Made by a program: the position numbers and the translations under genes. Shown piece after piece: positions 55,671 to 64,000 of a DNA stretch of 64,000 nucleotides. How positions within the stretch are numbered: position 1 is the stretch's first letter; each line of letters begins with the position of its first letter. The stretch comes from Chrysosporum bergii ANA360D (GTDB lineage Bacteria; Cyanobacteriota; Cyanobacteriia; Cyanobacteriales; Nostocaceae): assembly GCF_029891735.1 (NCBI RefSeq), contig NZ_JANQDH010000050.1, positions 1 through 64,000 on the forward strand. The letters run 5' to 3'. Below the pieces are notes generated by a model that did not search any database, had not been told where the DNA came from, and saw nothing but the letters and a program-made list of their open reading frames with translations.

Positions 55671-55761
55671 AAACCTAGAAGGTCGGTGATTCTTGGCGGT
55701 TCACTGCAACTTGCTACCGGAGTAGTCTGACAGTCGCTCCCGGTCCGTAGAAACCAGACTA
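55671..55761. repeat. IS200/IS605-end-like remnant in the efflux operon
   Basis: Bases 55673-55689 are identical to 734-750, part of the hairpin of the other end-like remnant. They are followed by ttcttg and a structured segment where tagtctg (55723-55729) pairs with cagacta (55755-55761). It resembles the right end of an IS200/IS605 element, where guide-RNA sequence is encoded, but no tnpB is present. Confidence 0.4.
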
Positions 55762-55770
55762 ACATTAACT

Positions 55771-55800
55771 AAAAATAACTAAAAATAACTAAAAATAACT
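55771..55800 (+). repeat. Three tandem copies of a 10-mer before the RND permease
   Basis: aaaaataact is repeated exactly three times at 55771-55800, directly before the permease start at 55806. No Shine-Dalgarno is visible in this stretch. Confidence 0.9.
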
Positions 55801-55805
55801 AATAG

Positions 55806-58800
55806 ATGCAGCAAACACAACAGGGCGAAGGATTTAGTATTACCACCATTTCCATCCGCCGACACATCGGCACACTGATGCTAACTTTGGCAGTGTTGGT
55901 AATGGGTATATTTTTTATTTTCAAAATACCTGTAGATTTACTACCATCAATTACTTATCCCCGAATTGGTGTGCGGATAGACGCACCGGGAATTTCTCCA
56001 GAAGTAGCTATTGATGAAATCACAAGACCATTAGAATCAGCTTTTTCCGCCACTGAAGGGGTGCTACAGATTTTTTCTCAAACTCGTGAAGGCCAGATAA
56101 GTTTGGATCTTTATTTTGCACCGGGGGGAAACATTGACCAAGCCTTAAACGATGCTTCAGCATCTTTGAATAGAGTAAGAAATAATTTACCAGATGCTAT
56201 TGAAACACCCCGGCTATTTAAATTTGATCCTTCCCAGTTGCCGGTTTACGAATTTGCGTTAACTTCACCTTCTTTAGACAGCCTTGATTTACGTGTTTTT
56301 GCGGAAGAAGAACTAGCCAGAGAACTAAATGTTGTTTCCGGTGTGGCGGGGGTGGAGGTATCAGGAGGAGTAAAAGAAGAAGTTAGGGTGAATTTAGATT
56401 TAGATCGTTTACAAGCATTGGGTTTGAGTATAACTGATGTCCTGGATGAACTAAGAGACCGCAATCAAGATGTTTCTGGTGGTCGGCTTTTAGGGTCAAA
56501 CTTGGAACCATTAACTAGGACGGTGGGACGTTTCCAAAATGCTGATGAAATTAAAAATCTGTCTTTTGAAGTTACTTCTTTCCCGGTTTCCAACAGCCAA
56601 ACCCCAAACCCTAATCGCCGGGTTTATTTGCGAGATTTTGCTGAAGTTATTGATGGATCGGAAAGACAGCGTATTTATGTTTTACTGAATGGGGAAGCAG
56701 CAGTCAAAGTCAGTATTCAAAAACAGCCGGATGCTAACACAGTTAAGGTTGTGGATGATGTGAAAAAACGTCTGGTACAATTACAAGGGTCTGGTGTAGT
56801 TCCTGAAGGAACAATACTGACACCAACACTAGATGAGTCGCGGTTTATCCGCAATTCCATTGCTAATGTTACTACCTCTGGGTTAATTGGAACAGGACTA
56901 GCTGCTGTTGCGGTTTTATTATTTCTGGGTTCTGTGCGACAAACCTTGATTATTATTATTGCTATTCCATTAGCCAGTTTAACTGCCATTATTTTGATGG
57001 GAATGTTTGGCTTGTCTCTAAATATATTCAGCTTAGGGGGTTTAGCTTTAGGGGTGGGTATTGTGGTGGATAACTCCATCGTCATGTTAGAAAACATTGC
57101 CGAGGGTGCGGGTATAACTCCAGGGAAAAATAACAAAACTAGCCTCAATAGCAAACAACTGATTCAACAAGCTGAAAAAAGTAGTCAAGAAGTGGAATCA
57201 GCTTTAATTGCTTCTACTAGCACTAATTTAGTGGCAGTAATCCCATTTTTGCTCATTGGCGGCTTTATTTCACTATTGTTTAATGAGCTAATTCTGACTA
57301 TTACTTTTTCTGTCACAGCTTCCATTGTCATCGCTCTTACCGTTGTGCCCATGCTTACTTCCCGGACTTTGGCATGGAAATTTTCTACGGGGTTGAGTAG
57401 GTTTTGGCTGTTACAAGCATTTAACCGTCGGTTTAATGCAGCCACAAATACCTACAGCCGTTGTTTGGCTATTGTGTTACGGTGGCGATTTTTAACGGTG
57501 GCGATCGCTATTATTTTACTTGGCGGTGGTAGTTTGTGGATGGCTCCCCAAATTCCTCAAGAAATCTTGCCTAGAATTAGTACTGGACAAGCCAGATTAT
57601 CTGCTCAGTTTCCCCCCGGTACACCTCTAGAAACAAACCAAAAAGTTATGGCCATGGTGGATGAAATACTTCTCAACCAGCCGGAAACTGAATATGTTTT
57701 TTCTACTGCGGGGGGCGCACTTTTTGGCACAAATGTCATTGCTAATCCCCTCAGAGGTACTAGTACCATTACCCTGCAACCAGGAACTAATGTAGAAACT
57801 TACATAGAAAGAGTTACCCAAGAATTGAACCAGCTTAACTTAGTGGGAATTCGCCTACGTCTGTTACCTGGTCAGGTGCGGGGTTTAATTCTCAGCAACT
57901 CTCCCGCCCGGGGTGCTGATGTTGATATCATCCTTCAGGGCAATGATACAGACAGCTTACAACAAGCTGGTGTAGAAGTGTTAACAGCTTTGGAACAACA
58001 AGCCAATCTGGTAAGATTTCGCCCGGAAGCTGATGACCGTCAACCGGAACTGCAAATTAGACCCGACTGGGAGCGAGTGGCAAATTTTGGCTTAAATACT
58101 AAAGATATTGGCGATACAATTCAGACAGCTATACAAGGTACTATACCCACCCAAATACAACGCAGTAACCGTTTAGTTGATGTCAGAGTGCAGTTAAATG
58201 AAACATCGCTGCAAAGCGTTTCTCAATTGGCAAGATTGCCGTTATTTGTGAACAACAATCGCCAGGTGCGTTTAAGTGATGTAGCTACCATTACCACAGA
58301 CCAAGCTCCGGGAGAAATTCAGCGCATTAATCAACGTCAGGTTGTTATACTTGCGGGTGATTTAACAGCAGGAGCTAGTCTCAGTGATGCTTTTACAGAG
58401 GTAAATAAAATTATCAATAGTATAAACTTGCCCCCTGGTGTGAGTGTGCTACCTAGTACCACGGCTTCATCTAATCAGGAACTACAAAACTCTTTAAAAA
58501 TATTGGGGGGATTAGCTAGTTTTTTAGTTTTTGTGGTCATGGCAGTGCAGTACAATTCACTGATTGACCCTTTAGTAATTATGTTGACAATTCCTCTAGC
58601 TTTAGCCGGGGGGATTTTTGGGCTTTACATTACTAACACCGCTATCGGTGCAACGGTAATTGTAGGGGCGGTGTTGTTGGTGGGTATTGTTGTTAACAAT
58701 GCTATCATTATGGTTGAATTAGCAAATCAAATTGTCCATAGTCAGAAGGTTGACCGCAAAACCGCTATTTTACAAGCTGCACCCCAACGCTTACGTCCAG

Positions 58801-58997
58801 TGTTAATGACTACTATTACCACAGTATTAGGGATGTTTCCCTTAGCTTTAGGAATTGGTGCAGGTTCGGAATTTCTCCAACCATTGGGGGTGGTAGTGTT
58901 TTCGGGTTTGTCTATGGCTACATTGCTGACGTTGTTTATTATCCCCTGTTTTTATACTATTCTCCATGATTGGCGGTGGGGAACAGGGAAGAACTAA
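55806..58997 (+). CDS. RND efflux permease (AcrB-like)
   Basis: A 1063-residue pump with about 12 membrane helices in two repeats and two large periplasmic loops. It begins with the typical ISIRRHIGTLMLTLAVLVMG-type helix, then PVDLLPSITYPRIGV. In helix 4 the proton-relay motif reads VVDNSIVMLENI, with one Asp where AcrB has two. The second half has VQYNSLIDPLVIMLTIP and VGIVVNNAIIMVEL. It likely exports hydrophobic compounds with the adaptor encoded upstream; no outer-membrane gene is in the window. ATG 55806 lacks an obvious ribosome-binding site and follows the tandem 10-mers. Confidence 0.95.
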   Translation: MQQTQQGEGFSITTISIRRHIGTLMLTLAVLVMGIFFIFKIPVDLLPSITYPRIGVRIDAPGISPEVAIDEITRPLESAFSATEGVLQIFSQTREGQISLDLYFAPGGNIDQALNDASASLNRVRNNLPDAIETPRLFKFDPSQLPVYEFALTSPSLDSLDLRVFAEEELARELNVVSGVAGVEVSGGVKEEVRVNLDLDRLQALGLSITDVLDELRDRNQDVSGGRLLGSNLEPLTRTVGRFQNADEIKNLSFEVTSFPVSNSQTPNPNRRVYLRDFAEVIDGSERQRIYVLLNGEAAVKVSIQKQPDANTVKVVDDVKKRLVQLQGSGVVPEGTILTPTLDESRFIRNSIANVTTSGLIGTGLAAVAVLLFLGSVRQTLIIIIAIPLASLTAIILMGMFGLSLNIFSLGGLALGVGIVVDNSIVMLENIAEGAGITPGKNNKTSLNSKQLIQQAEKSSQEVESALIASTSTNLVAVIPFLLIGGFISLLFNELILTITFSVTASIVIALTVVPMLTSRTLAWKFSTGLSRFWLLQAFNRRFNAATNTYSRCLAIVLRWRFLTVAIAIILLGGGSLWMAPQIPQEILPRISTGQARLSAQFPPGTPLETNQKVMAMVDEILLNQPETEYVFSTAGGALFGTNVIANPLRGTSTITLQPGTNVETYIERVTQELNQLNLVGIRLRLLPGQVRGLILSNSPARGADVDIILQGNDTDSLQQAGVEVLTALEQQANLVRFRPEADDRQPELQIRPDWERVANFGLNTKDIGDTIQTAIQGTIPTQIQRSNRLVDVRVQLNETSLQSVSQLARLPLFVNNNRQVRLSDVATITTDQAPGEIQRINQRQVVILAGDLTAGASLSDAFTEVNKIINSINLPPGVSVLPSTTASSNQELQNSLKILGGLASFLVFVVMAVQYNSLIDPLVIMLTIPLALAGGIFGLYITNTAIGATVIVGAVLLVGIVVNNAIIMVELANQIVHSQKVDRKTAILQAAPQRLRPVLMTTITTVLGMFPLALGIGAGSEFLQPLGVVVFSGLSMATLLTLFIIPCFYTILHDWRWGTGKN

Positions 58998-59113
58998 TCT
59001 AAAATCCAAAATCTAAAATTGATTAATCCCAAATTTAAAATCTAAAATTGATTCATAGCCCCTGTGACCCCCTAACTAGGGCTTTCCCATATCCTCTCAT
59101 CAATATTGACACC

Positions 59114-59524
59114 ATGAAAATTGAACGATTGCAAGAACTCAAGCAAAAACTAACTCACGAAGGGGACTTCTCCCATATCTGGTCATTTTATATGGATCAT
59201 TTTGCCGATCATCGAGAATTTACTCAAATGGGTAAGCCTAGTTATAATGAATACCTAAATGCTATCCTCCAGAAAACTTGTCACCAAATGTTTGGTAGGC
59301 CAGTCAATATCACTCGCTTTTTGCTGATTTACATTCCAGAATATGGTTTATTTCATGGGCCATTCCAAGCGGAAGGGCGTATGGGAGGTTTGATTTATTT
59401 CGATGATATTAAAATTGGGTTAATTGCTGTGTCGGCAGATTATCCTCCTACCGATGAGGTTAAGTATTCTCGTTTTTCTGAGATGATTCAATTGCCAACA
59501 ATAGGTCGAAATGATCTCAATTGA
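59114..59524 (+). CDS. Hypothetical protein (136 aa)
   Basis: No family recognised. A 136-residue soluble protein: a helical start (KIERLQELKQKLTHEG), then HIWSFYMDHFADHREFTQMG and LLIYIPEYGLFHGPFQAEGR, then a beta-rich MGGLIYFDDIKIGLIAVS. It is probably a conserved cyanobacterial protein judging by its regular fold pattern. ATG 59114 was preferred because the frame upstream runs through AAAATC-type repeats. It stands alone after the RND genes. Confidence 0.65.
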   Translation: MKIERLQELKQKLTHEGDFSHIWSFYMDHFADHREFTQMGKPSYNEYLNAILQKTCHQMFGRPVNITRFLLIYIPEYGLFHGPFQAEGRMGGLIYFDDIKIGLIAVSADYPPTDEVKYSRFSEMIQLPTIGRNDLN

Positions 59525-59527
59525 TTG

Positions 59528-59560
59528 GGATTTTGGATTTTGGATTTTGGATTTTGGATT
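59528..59560. repeat. Tandem GGATTTT heptamer repeat
   Basis: Nearly five head-to-tail copies of ggatttt (59528-59560). A reverse-complement style version (AAAATC/AAAATCC) occurs at about 59000-59047 and near 21880-21905. Short tandem heptamers of this kind are typical of filamentous cyanobacteria. Confidence 0.85.
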
Positions 59561-59590
59561 AGTTGTTACCTATTGTCTGTTTCCTGTTCC

Positions 59591-60532
59591 TTAAACTGGT
59601 AAAACCAACTTACGTAGACGAGAGTCCTGATAACGAGAGCGACGTGATAAAAAAGTTGTCCATAAAATTCGCCAAGAAGTCAAGGAAAATACTGTTTTAT
59701 CTAATATCAATCGCAAACTTTGCCAGTTTCTTTGCTTGAGGGCGACTATAGCCCAATGTAGTTTCAGGTAATTTCTGATATTCTCGAAGTTGGGCAGATG
59801 AGGGCGGTGTTGTTCGTCAACTAAACCATAGATTTTTTCTTTAATTAAAATATTGGTTTCTAAGCGCCGGGACAAAGAAAATTTTTGATTATAAGCGCCC
59901 GGCCAAACAGTACGGTAGGCTAAACACTGATTTAAAAAAACTGCATCACCAAACTGAGCTATGCGAAGCCAAGAGTCAATGTCATCACAGTTAGCGTCCA
60001 GTTGTGAGTCCCAACCATCGGTTTGGCAAAATGCAGCCCGGCTGCAAGCTACCTGAACAGGTGTACCAAAGGGAAGCATATCTAGGAGCATACCGTAGTG
60101 AATGTCAGCTTGTGGGATATAAAAAGCTAAACCGGGGCCTATTTGTGGAGTTCGACTTAGTTCAGTTTCACTACTATCAACCTGGGCTGCTATACAAGAA
60201 CATATGACAGCACCGGGACACAAGGCGATCGCTTTGGTCATTTCTGCTATACAATTAGGGGCTAGGTAGTCATCATCATCCAAAAACTTAATCCAGTCAC
60301 CGCTTGCCTTTTCTACTCCAGTGTTGACCGTGGCTGCATGACCTTTGTTAACCTGATGGCGATGATAAACAACAGAATTACCCAAGCTGTTGATGTACGC
60401 TTCAGTTTGATCAGATGAACAGTCATCGGCAATAACTACTTCACAAGGTATGGTTTGGTTAAGAGCAGAGTCAATGGCCCGTTTTAGCAAGTTTAAACGG
60501 TTATAGGTAGTGATAACGATGCTAAATTTCAT
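59591..60532 (-). CDS. Glycosyltransferase family 2
   Basis: A 313-residue GT-A fold enzyme. It opens MKFSIVITTYNRLNLLKRAI, followed by VVIADDCSSDQTEAYI and the metal-binding DxD-type WIKFLDDDDYLAPNC. The C-terminal half has a DDIDSWLRIAQFGDAVFL segment typical of family 2. It probably transfers a sugar from a nucleotide-sugar donor to a cell-surface glycan; donor and acceptor are unknown. ATG 60532 was chosen because family proteins begin right before FSIVITTYNR. It is divergent from rplS. Confidence 0.92.
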   Translation of the reverse strand: MKFSIVITTYNRLNLLKRAIDSALNQTIPCEVVIADDCSSDQTEAYINSLGNSVVYHRHQVNKGHAATVNTGVEKASGDWIKFLDDDDYLAPNCIAEMTKAIALCPGAVICSCIAAQVDSSETELSRTPQIGPGLAFYIPQADIHYGMLLDMLPFGTPVQVACSRAAFCQTDGWDSQLDANCDDIDSWLRIAQFGDAVFLNQCLAYRTVWPGAYNQKFSLSRRLETNILIKEKIYGLVDEQHRPHLPNFENIRNYLKLHWAIVALKQRNWQSLRLILDKTVFSLTSWRILWTTFLSRRSRYQDSRLRKLVLPV

Positions 60533-60666
60533 TATTTGATGCCTGTAACACAAGTTTTTGTCTATTGTAATCGGACAAACTAGCCAAATTTTGATCTAAA
60601 CCAGTAGACTGAAATGGGATGATCGATTTATCATTAATGATTGTGAGTTTTTAAAGCAGTAAAGCC

Positions 60667-61029
60667 ATGAGCGCTCAAGAGATTATTCGCTCCATTGAGG
60701 AGGAACAACTCAAATCTGACCTGCCCATCATTTATGTGGGCGATACCGTCAAGGTGGGAGTTAAAATTCAGGAAGGGCAAAAGTTTCGCGTACAGCCCTA
60801 CGAAGGCGTAGTCATCGCCAAACGTAATGGAGGCATTAACGAAACTATTACAGTCCGCCGCGTATTTCAAGGCATTGGCGTGGAACGGGTATTTTTATTA
60901 CATTCTCCCCGCATCGACAATATTAAAATCATTCGTCGAGGTAAGGTCCGCCGTGCTAAACTATATTACCTGCGCCAACGTGTGGGTAAAGCCACCCGGA
61001 TTAAGCAACGGTTTGACCGTTCTTTGTAA
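60667..61029 (+). CDS. rplS: 50S ribosomal protein L19
   Basis: A 120-residue ribosomal protein at the 30S-50S interface. It has the L19 core: [54 protein letters not shown] and [20 protein letters not shown]. Length and start are normal; ATG 60667. The tRNA-Trp gene and the secE-nusG cluster follow on the same strand. Confidence 0.98.
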   Translation: MSAQEIIRSIEEEQLKSDLPIIYVGDTVKVGVKIQEGQKFRVQPYEGVVIAKRNGGINETITVRRVFQGIGVERVFLLHSPRIDNIKIIRRGKVRRAKLYYLRQRVGKATRIKQRFDRSL

Positions 61030-61181
61030 ATTTCGGCTCAAAGTATGGGAGAAATTTATACTGGCAAGCGGCATTTACCCCTAAATTTGATCCTCCGACA
61101 AAAATAAGGTATGATCAAAAGCGAAAATTGCGCTATACTAAAAAAAGGTTCAGCGCAATAACTGAATCCAACGCACCCTGT

Positions 61182-61254
61182 GCGCTCTTAGTTCAGTTGG
61201 TAGAACGCAGGTCTCCAAAACCTGATGTCGGGGGTTCAAGTCCTCCAGGGCGCG
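61182..61254 (+). tRNA. tRNA-Trp (anticodon CCA)
   Basis: Complete cloverleaf. The acceptor stem gcgctct pairs with agggcgc (one G-T pair). The anticodon stem caggt/acctg holds loop ctccaaa with anticodon CCA, and the T arm contains ggttcaagtcc. An 8-bp inverted repeat (61127-61134 with 61152-61159) lies just upstream in the presumed promoter area. tRNA-Trp next to secE-nusG is a conserved bacterial arrangement. Confidence 0.95.
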
Positions 61255-61271
61255 CTTGAAAGCAAAAAATA

Positions 61272-61330
61272 TAGCCCGAAACAAAAGTACACCTGTTAAT
61301 ATGGCAGTGATTACTAATGGTTTCGGGCTA
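61272..61330 (+). terminator. 11-bp stem-loop between tRNA-Trp and secE
   Basis: tagcccgaaac (61272-61282) is the exact reverse complement of gtttcgggcta (61320-61330), with a 37-base loop. No T-run follows, so it is more likely a processing or leader structure than a simple terminator. A TATAAT at 61381-61386 suggests a separate secE promoter downstream. Confidence 0.5.
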
Positions 61331-61535
61331 AACAACTTTAGTATTACTTAACAGTTGGCGGGTCTTTTGCTTCCAGTGAGTATAATGGAGTTAAAACAGT
61401 AGATAGAAAACTGTTACCGAATTTCTACTCCCATAGATCCTGAAGGATAAAAAAGTAATTACCCATATTTTTGAGGGAATAGAGGTGTTACCGTGAACGG
61501 TAAAGCTGCTATGACAAACGGGAGGTTAAAGGACA

Positions 61536-61757
61536 ATGGGCAAAAAGAATGAAGTAGAAATGCCAGGAAACACTAGTGGGTTTAGCTTGGTCAACTTCTA
61601 TCAAGGTACAAAAGAAGAACTGGAAAAAGTAGTCTGGCCTAGTCGCAAGCAACTGGTGAGTGAATCGGCGGGTGTGCTATTAATGGTTACACTCTCTGCA
61701 TCTTTGATATACTTGGTCGATGGATTGTTCGGTTGGGTAGCACAACAGGTATTCTGA
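61536..61757 (+). CDS. secE: Protein translocase subunit SecE
   Basis: A 73-residue single-pass membrane protein that clamps SecY in the translocon. The polar N-terminal half ends in an amphipathic helix (FYQGTKEELEKVVWPSRKQL), followed by one membrane helix (AGVLLMVTLSASLIYLVDGL). ATG 61536 has gggagg about 10 bases upstream. Its TGA overlaps the nusG ATG by one base, so translation is coupled. Confidence 0.97.
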   Translation: MGKKNEVEMPGNTSGFSLVNFYQGTKEELEKVVWPSRKQLVSESAGVLLMVTLSASLIYLVDGLFGWVAQQVF

Positions 61758-62386
61758 TGACTTCTGCAACAGACGAACCATACAATTCAGCCCAGCAGCC
61801 TGAGCAAACAGCGGAAACAGCGCCTAAAGCACGCTGGTATGCAGTGCAAGTGGCATCAGGCTGCGAAAAGCGCGTAAAAACAAATTTGGAGCAACGTATC
61901 CAAACTTTTGACGTAGCTGATAAGATTATTCAAGTGGAAATTCCCCACACGCCTGCAGTAAAAATCCGTAAAGATGGCAGTCGTCAGCACACGGAGGAAA
62001 AAGTTTTTCCCGGTTATGTGCTGGTGAGAATGGTTATGGAAGATGATACATGGCAAGTGGTGCGAAACACAACCCACGTGATTAATTTTGTGGGAGCAGA
62101 ACAAAAACGCGGTGGTGCTAAAAGCCGTGGTCACGTAAAACCAGTACCTTTAGGTCATTCAGAAGTAGAACGGATTTTTAGACAGACTAGCGCACAGGAG
62201 CCGATTATCAAGGTTGATATGGCTACTGGTGATAAGATAGTCGTGCTTTCCGGTCCTTTTAAAGACTTTGAAGGCGAGGTAATTGAAGTCAGCCCAGAGC
62301 GAAGTAAGTTAAAGGCCTTGCTCTCGATTTTTGGGCGAGATACACCAGTAGAGTTAGAATTTAGTCAGGTACAAAAACAGAGCTAA
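61757..62386 (+). CDS. nusG: Transcription termination/antitermination factor NusG
   Basis: A 209-residue elongation factor that binds RNA polymerase and links it to Rho or the ribosome. The NGN domain starts at [20 protein letters not shown] and includes [19 protein letters not shown]. The KOW domain is at the C-terminus ([20 protein letters not shown]). ATG 61757 overlaps the secE stop and gives the normal start; the frame from 61733 is longer only by reading into secE. rplK follows 5 bases later. Confidence 0.97.
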   Translation: MTSATDEPYNSAQQPEQTAETAPKARWYAVQVASGCEKRVKTNLEQRIQTFDVADKIIQVEIPHTPAVKIRKDGSRQHTEEKVFPGYVLVRMVMEDDTWQVVRNTTHVINFVGAEQKRGGAKSRGHVKPVPLGHSEVERIFRQTSAQEPIIKVDMATGDKIVVLSGPFKDFEGEVIEVSPERSKLKALLSIFGRDTPVELEFSQVQKQS

Positions 62387-62391
62387 CACAA

Positions 62392-62817
62392 ATGGCGAAG
62401 AAAGTAGTGGCGGTCATTAAACTGGCCCTGAATGCTGGAAAAGCCAACCCAGCACCACCAGTGGGTCCCGCATTGGGTCAACATGGTGTTAATATTATGA
62501 TGTTCTGCAAAGAGTACAATGCCAAAACAGCAGACCAAGCTGGAATGGTGATACCTGTAGAAATATCGGTGTTTGAAGACAGAAGTTTTACATTTGTCCT
62601 CAAAACGCCGCCAGCATCTGTACTAATTCGCAAAGCAGCGAAAATAGAAAGAGGCTCCAATGAACCCAACAAAAAAACGGTTGGGTCAATTACCAAGGCT
62701 CAATTGCAAGAAATCGCCAAAACCAAAATGCCTGATCTCAATGCCAATGATATAGAAGCGGCGATGAAGATTGTGGCAGGTACTGCCAAAAATATGGGCG
62801 TAACAGTGTTAGATTAG
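62392..62817 (+). CDS. rplK: 50S ribosomal protein L11
   Basis: A 141-residue protein of the GTPase-associated centre. It shows the proline-rich L11 N-terminal domain ([20 protein letters not shown]) and the C-terminal rRNA-binding domain ([36 protein letters not shown]). The length is standard. ATG 62392, 5 bases after nusG. L11 is also known to be needed for stringent-response activation. Confidence 0.98.
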   Translation: MAKKVVAVIKLALNAGKANPAPPVGPALGQHGVNIMMFCKEYNAKTADQAGMVIPVEISVFEDRSFTFVLKTPPASVLIRKAAKIERGSNEPNKKTVGSITKAQLQEIAKTKMPDLNANDIEAAMKIVAGTAKNMGVTVLD

Positions 62818-62927
62818 TCAAAACCGGAAATCAGGGGAGTGAGTAAAACTCTCAACTCTTAAGATATTTACTGTAATCACTTGATGGGGGGAGAGATTAA
62901 GTCTCGTAATTACCCCAGGAGAAAAAA

Positions 62928-63644
62928 ATGGGAAAAAAAATATCGCGCCGGATGCGGGCGCTGCTAGAAAAGGTAGAAGATCGGGAATATGCCCCCATAG
63001 AGGCTTTAAGTCTGCTGAAGGAAACAGCAACAGCTAAGTTTGCTGAAGCAGCAGAAGCTCATATCAGATTGGGCATTGATCCCAAATACACAGACCAACA
63101 ATTGCGGACAACAGTTACACTGCCCAAGGGTACTGGGCAAACTGTCCGGGTAGCAGTCATCACCAGAGGTGAAAAAGTTGCAGAGGCGAGCAATGCGGGT
63201 GCTGATATAGTCGGATCGGAGGAGCTAATTAGCGAAATTCAACAAGGTATGATGGATTTCGACAAGCTCATTGCTACACCAGATGTGATGCCACAAGTGG
63301 CAAAGCTGGGTAAATTACTAGGTCCACGGGGTTTGATGCCGTCCCCTAAGGGTGGAACGGTGACCTTTGACCTGGCAAGTGCGATCGCGGAATTCAAAGC
63401 TGGTAAATTGGAGTTCCGGGCAGATAAGACGGGCATTGTTCATGTTATGTTTGGGAAGGCTTCTTTCTCCCCGGATGATTTATTGGTAAACTTGAAGGCG
63501 TTGCAAGAAACTATTGACCGAAACCGTCCATCAGGAGCCAAGGGTCGTTATTGGCGGACAATTTATGTAGCCTCCACTATGGGACCGTCAATTAAAGTTG
63601 ATATCAACGCTCTACGGGATTTAAAAATGACCGAAGCGGCTTAA
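62928..63644 (+). CDS. rplA: 50S ribosomal protein L1
   Basis: A 238-residue protein of the L1 stalk, which helps release tRNA from the E site. It has the two-domain L1 motifs [40 protein letters not shown] and [23 protein letters not shown] 62928 has an AGGAG site. The 110-base spacer before it contains GC-rich pairing segments (about 62886-62915) that could be an L1 binding site on the mRNA, as L1 autoregulates in other bacteria; this is inference. Confidence 0.98.
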   Translation: MGKKISRRMRALLEKVEDREYAPIEALSLLKETATAKFAEAAEAHIRLGIDPKYTDQQLRTTVTLPKGTGQTVRVAVITRGEKVAEASNAGADIVGSEELISEIQQGMMDFDKLIATPDVMPQVAKLGKLLGPRGLMPSPKGGTVTFDLASAIAEFKAGKLEFRADKTGIVHVMFGKASFSPDDLLVNLKALQETIDRNRPSGAKGRYWRTIYVASTMGPSIKVDINALRDLKMTEAA

Positions 63645-63704
63645 TTGGTAACGGAGAAGAAAGAGGTTTTCTTGAACTCAATTACCTACCCCCCCAAAAC
63701 AAAC

Positions 63705-63825
63705 TAAATAAGCAAAGCCGGAGACAGCAGGGGCTATAGGCTTAAATATCCTGCCGAGGTTAAAGCTCAAATTACCTGAATTATCACCCATCTAGGTGTG
63801 ACCAATCAGGTGTGATGGGTTTTCC
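63705..63825 (+). ncRNA. Ribosomal protein L10 leader
   Basis: The spacer before rplJ has the hallmarks of an L10 leader: gcagg (63727-63731) pairing with cctgc (63750-63754), then ccgaggtt. A terminator-like stem, acccatc (63786-63792) with gatgggt (63814-63820), is followed by tttt. L10(L12)4 binds such leaders to repress rplJL. Position and motif order support the call; exact ends are estimates. Confidence 0.75.
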
Positions 63826-63897
63826 TCAACCGCCCCGGCTAAAGCAGCTGGGGTTAATTGTTTTCGCTGGGGTAATTTATCAAAAGTAAAACTAAAC

Positions 63898-64000
63898 ATG
63901 GGTAGAACGCTAGAAAACAAAAAAGAGATTGTTGCGGATCTCAAAGCAAGTCTAAGTAAGTCAACTTTAACACTGGTAATTGATTACCAGGGGCTAACAG
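63898..64000 (+). CDS. rplJ: 50S ribosomal protein L10 (5' part)
   Basis: The first 34 codons of L10, the base of the L7/L12 stalk, truncated by the window end. The reading starts MGRTLENKKEIVADLKASLS and continues STLTLVIDYQGLT, the conserved L10 N-terminus. ATG 63898 lies after the L10 leader and completes the usual L11-L1-L10 order; rplL is expected beyond the window. Confidence 0.95.
   Translation, partial: MGRTLENKKEIVADLKASLSKSTLTLVIDYQGLT

Noticed and set aside
56717-57154. A 145-codon antisense frame in the RND permease gene
   Set aside because: Complement of membrane-helix coding sequence with no domain match; shadow frame.

Overview
The window is chromosomal DNA of a cyanobacterium, most likely a filamentous Nostocales species. 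Seen directly: many GCGATCGC (HIP1) octamers, short heptamer repeats of the AAAATCC/GGATTTT type, and cyanobacterial genes such as rpaB, nblB, a CpcS-type phycobilin lyase, paired flavodiiron proteins, and cyanophycin synthetase with cyanophycinase. Placing it among heterocyst formers is an inference from the repeats and the flv3-flv1 pair. No prophage, CRISPR array or intact transposon was found. Almost all of it is core genome, with small repeat or transposon-end remnants in the spacers.

Layout. 1-3.0 kb: an inverted-repeat patch, tRNA-Thr(CGU), a small DUF3493 membrane protein, IS200/IS605-like end hairpins and an SLH/beta-helix surface protein. 3.4-9.4 kb: the rimP-nusA-ylxR-infB operon on the minus strand, with a terminator-like attenuator hairpin just before rimP. 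9.5-15.3 kb: an uncharacterised membrane protein, a Ser/Thr kinase carrying 14 WD40 repeats, and radA. 15.4-21.5 kb: rpaB, a cytochrome b6f cofactor-assembly factor, Uma2, DUF456, nblB, a CBS protein, MutT, DUF760 and a group 2 sigma factor. 21.9-29.6 kb: carB, a Dps with a histidine-type metal site, a thioredoxin-like [2Fe-2S] protein, a pentapeptide-repeat/RidA fusion and a Nudix enzyme. 29.6-35.7 kb: malQ, a RodZ-like protein, an rRNA pseudouridine synthase, DUF2993, cdsA, cbiT and a 57-residue TatA/E. 35.7-39.5 kb: cphB-cphA. 40.1-49.1 kb: trmD, ispF, a solute-binding lipoprotein, larB, argH, Nudix, alpha/beta hydrolase and coaX. 49.2-54 kb: flv3-type and flv1-type flavodiiron proteins, Uma2 and a CpcS-type lyase. 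54.2-60.5 kb: an RND efflux pair, a hypothetical protein and a glycosyltransferase. 60.7-64 kb: rplS, tRNA-Trp, then secE-nusG-rplK-rplA-(L10 leader)-rplJ, which runs off the window.

Functional themes are translation and transcription-translation coupling (two ribosomal/Nus clusters), light and redox management (RpaB, NblB, Flv3/Flv1, CpcS-type lyase, Dps), and nitrogen storage (cyanophycin, argH, carB). The observations most worth following up are the in-frame pentapeptide-RidA fusion, the Asp-to-His change in the Dps ferroxidase motif, the ligand-poor Flv1 partner, the hairpin before rimP, recent duplication inside the WD40 kinase, and families of palindromic repeats sitting at convergent gene ends.
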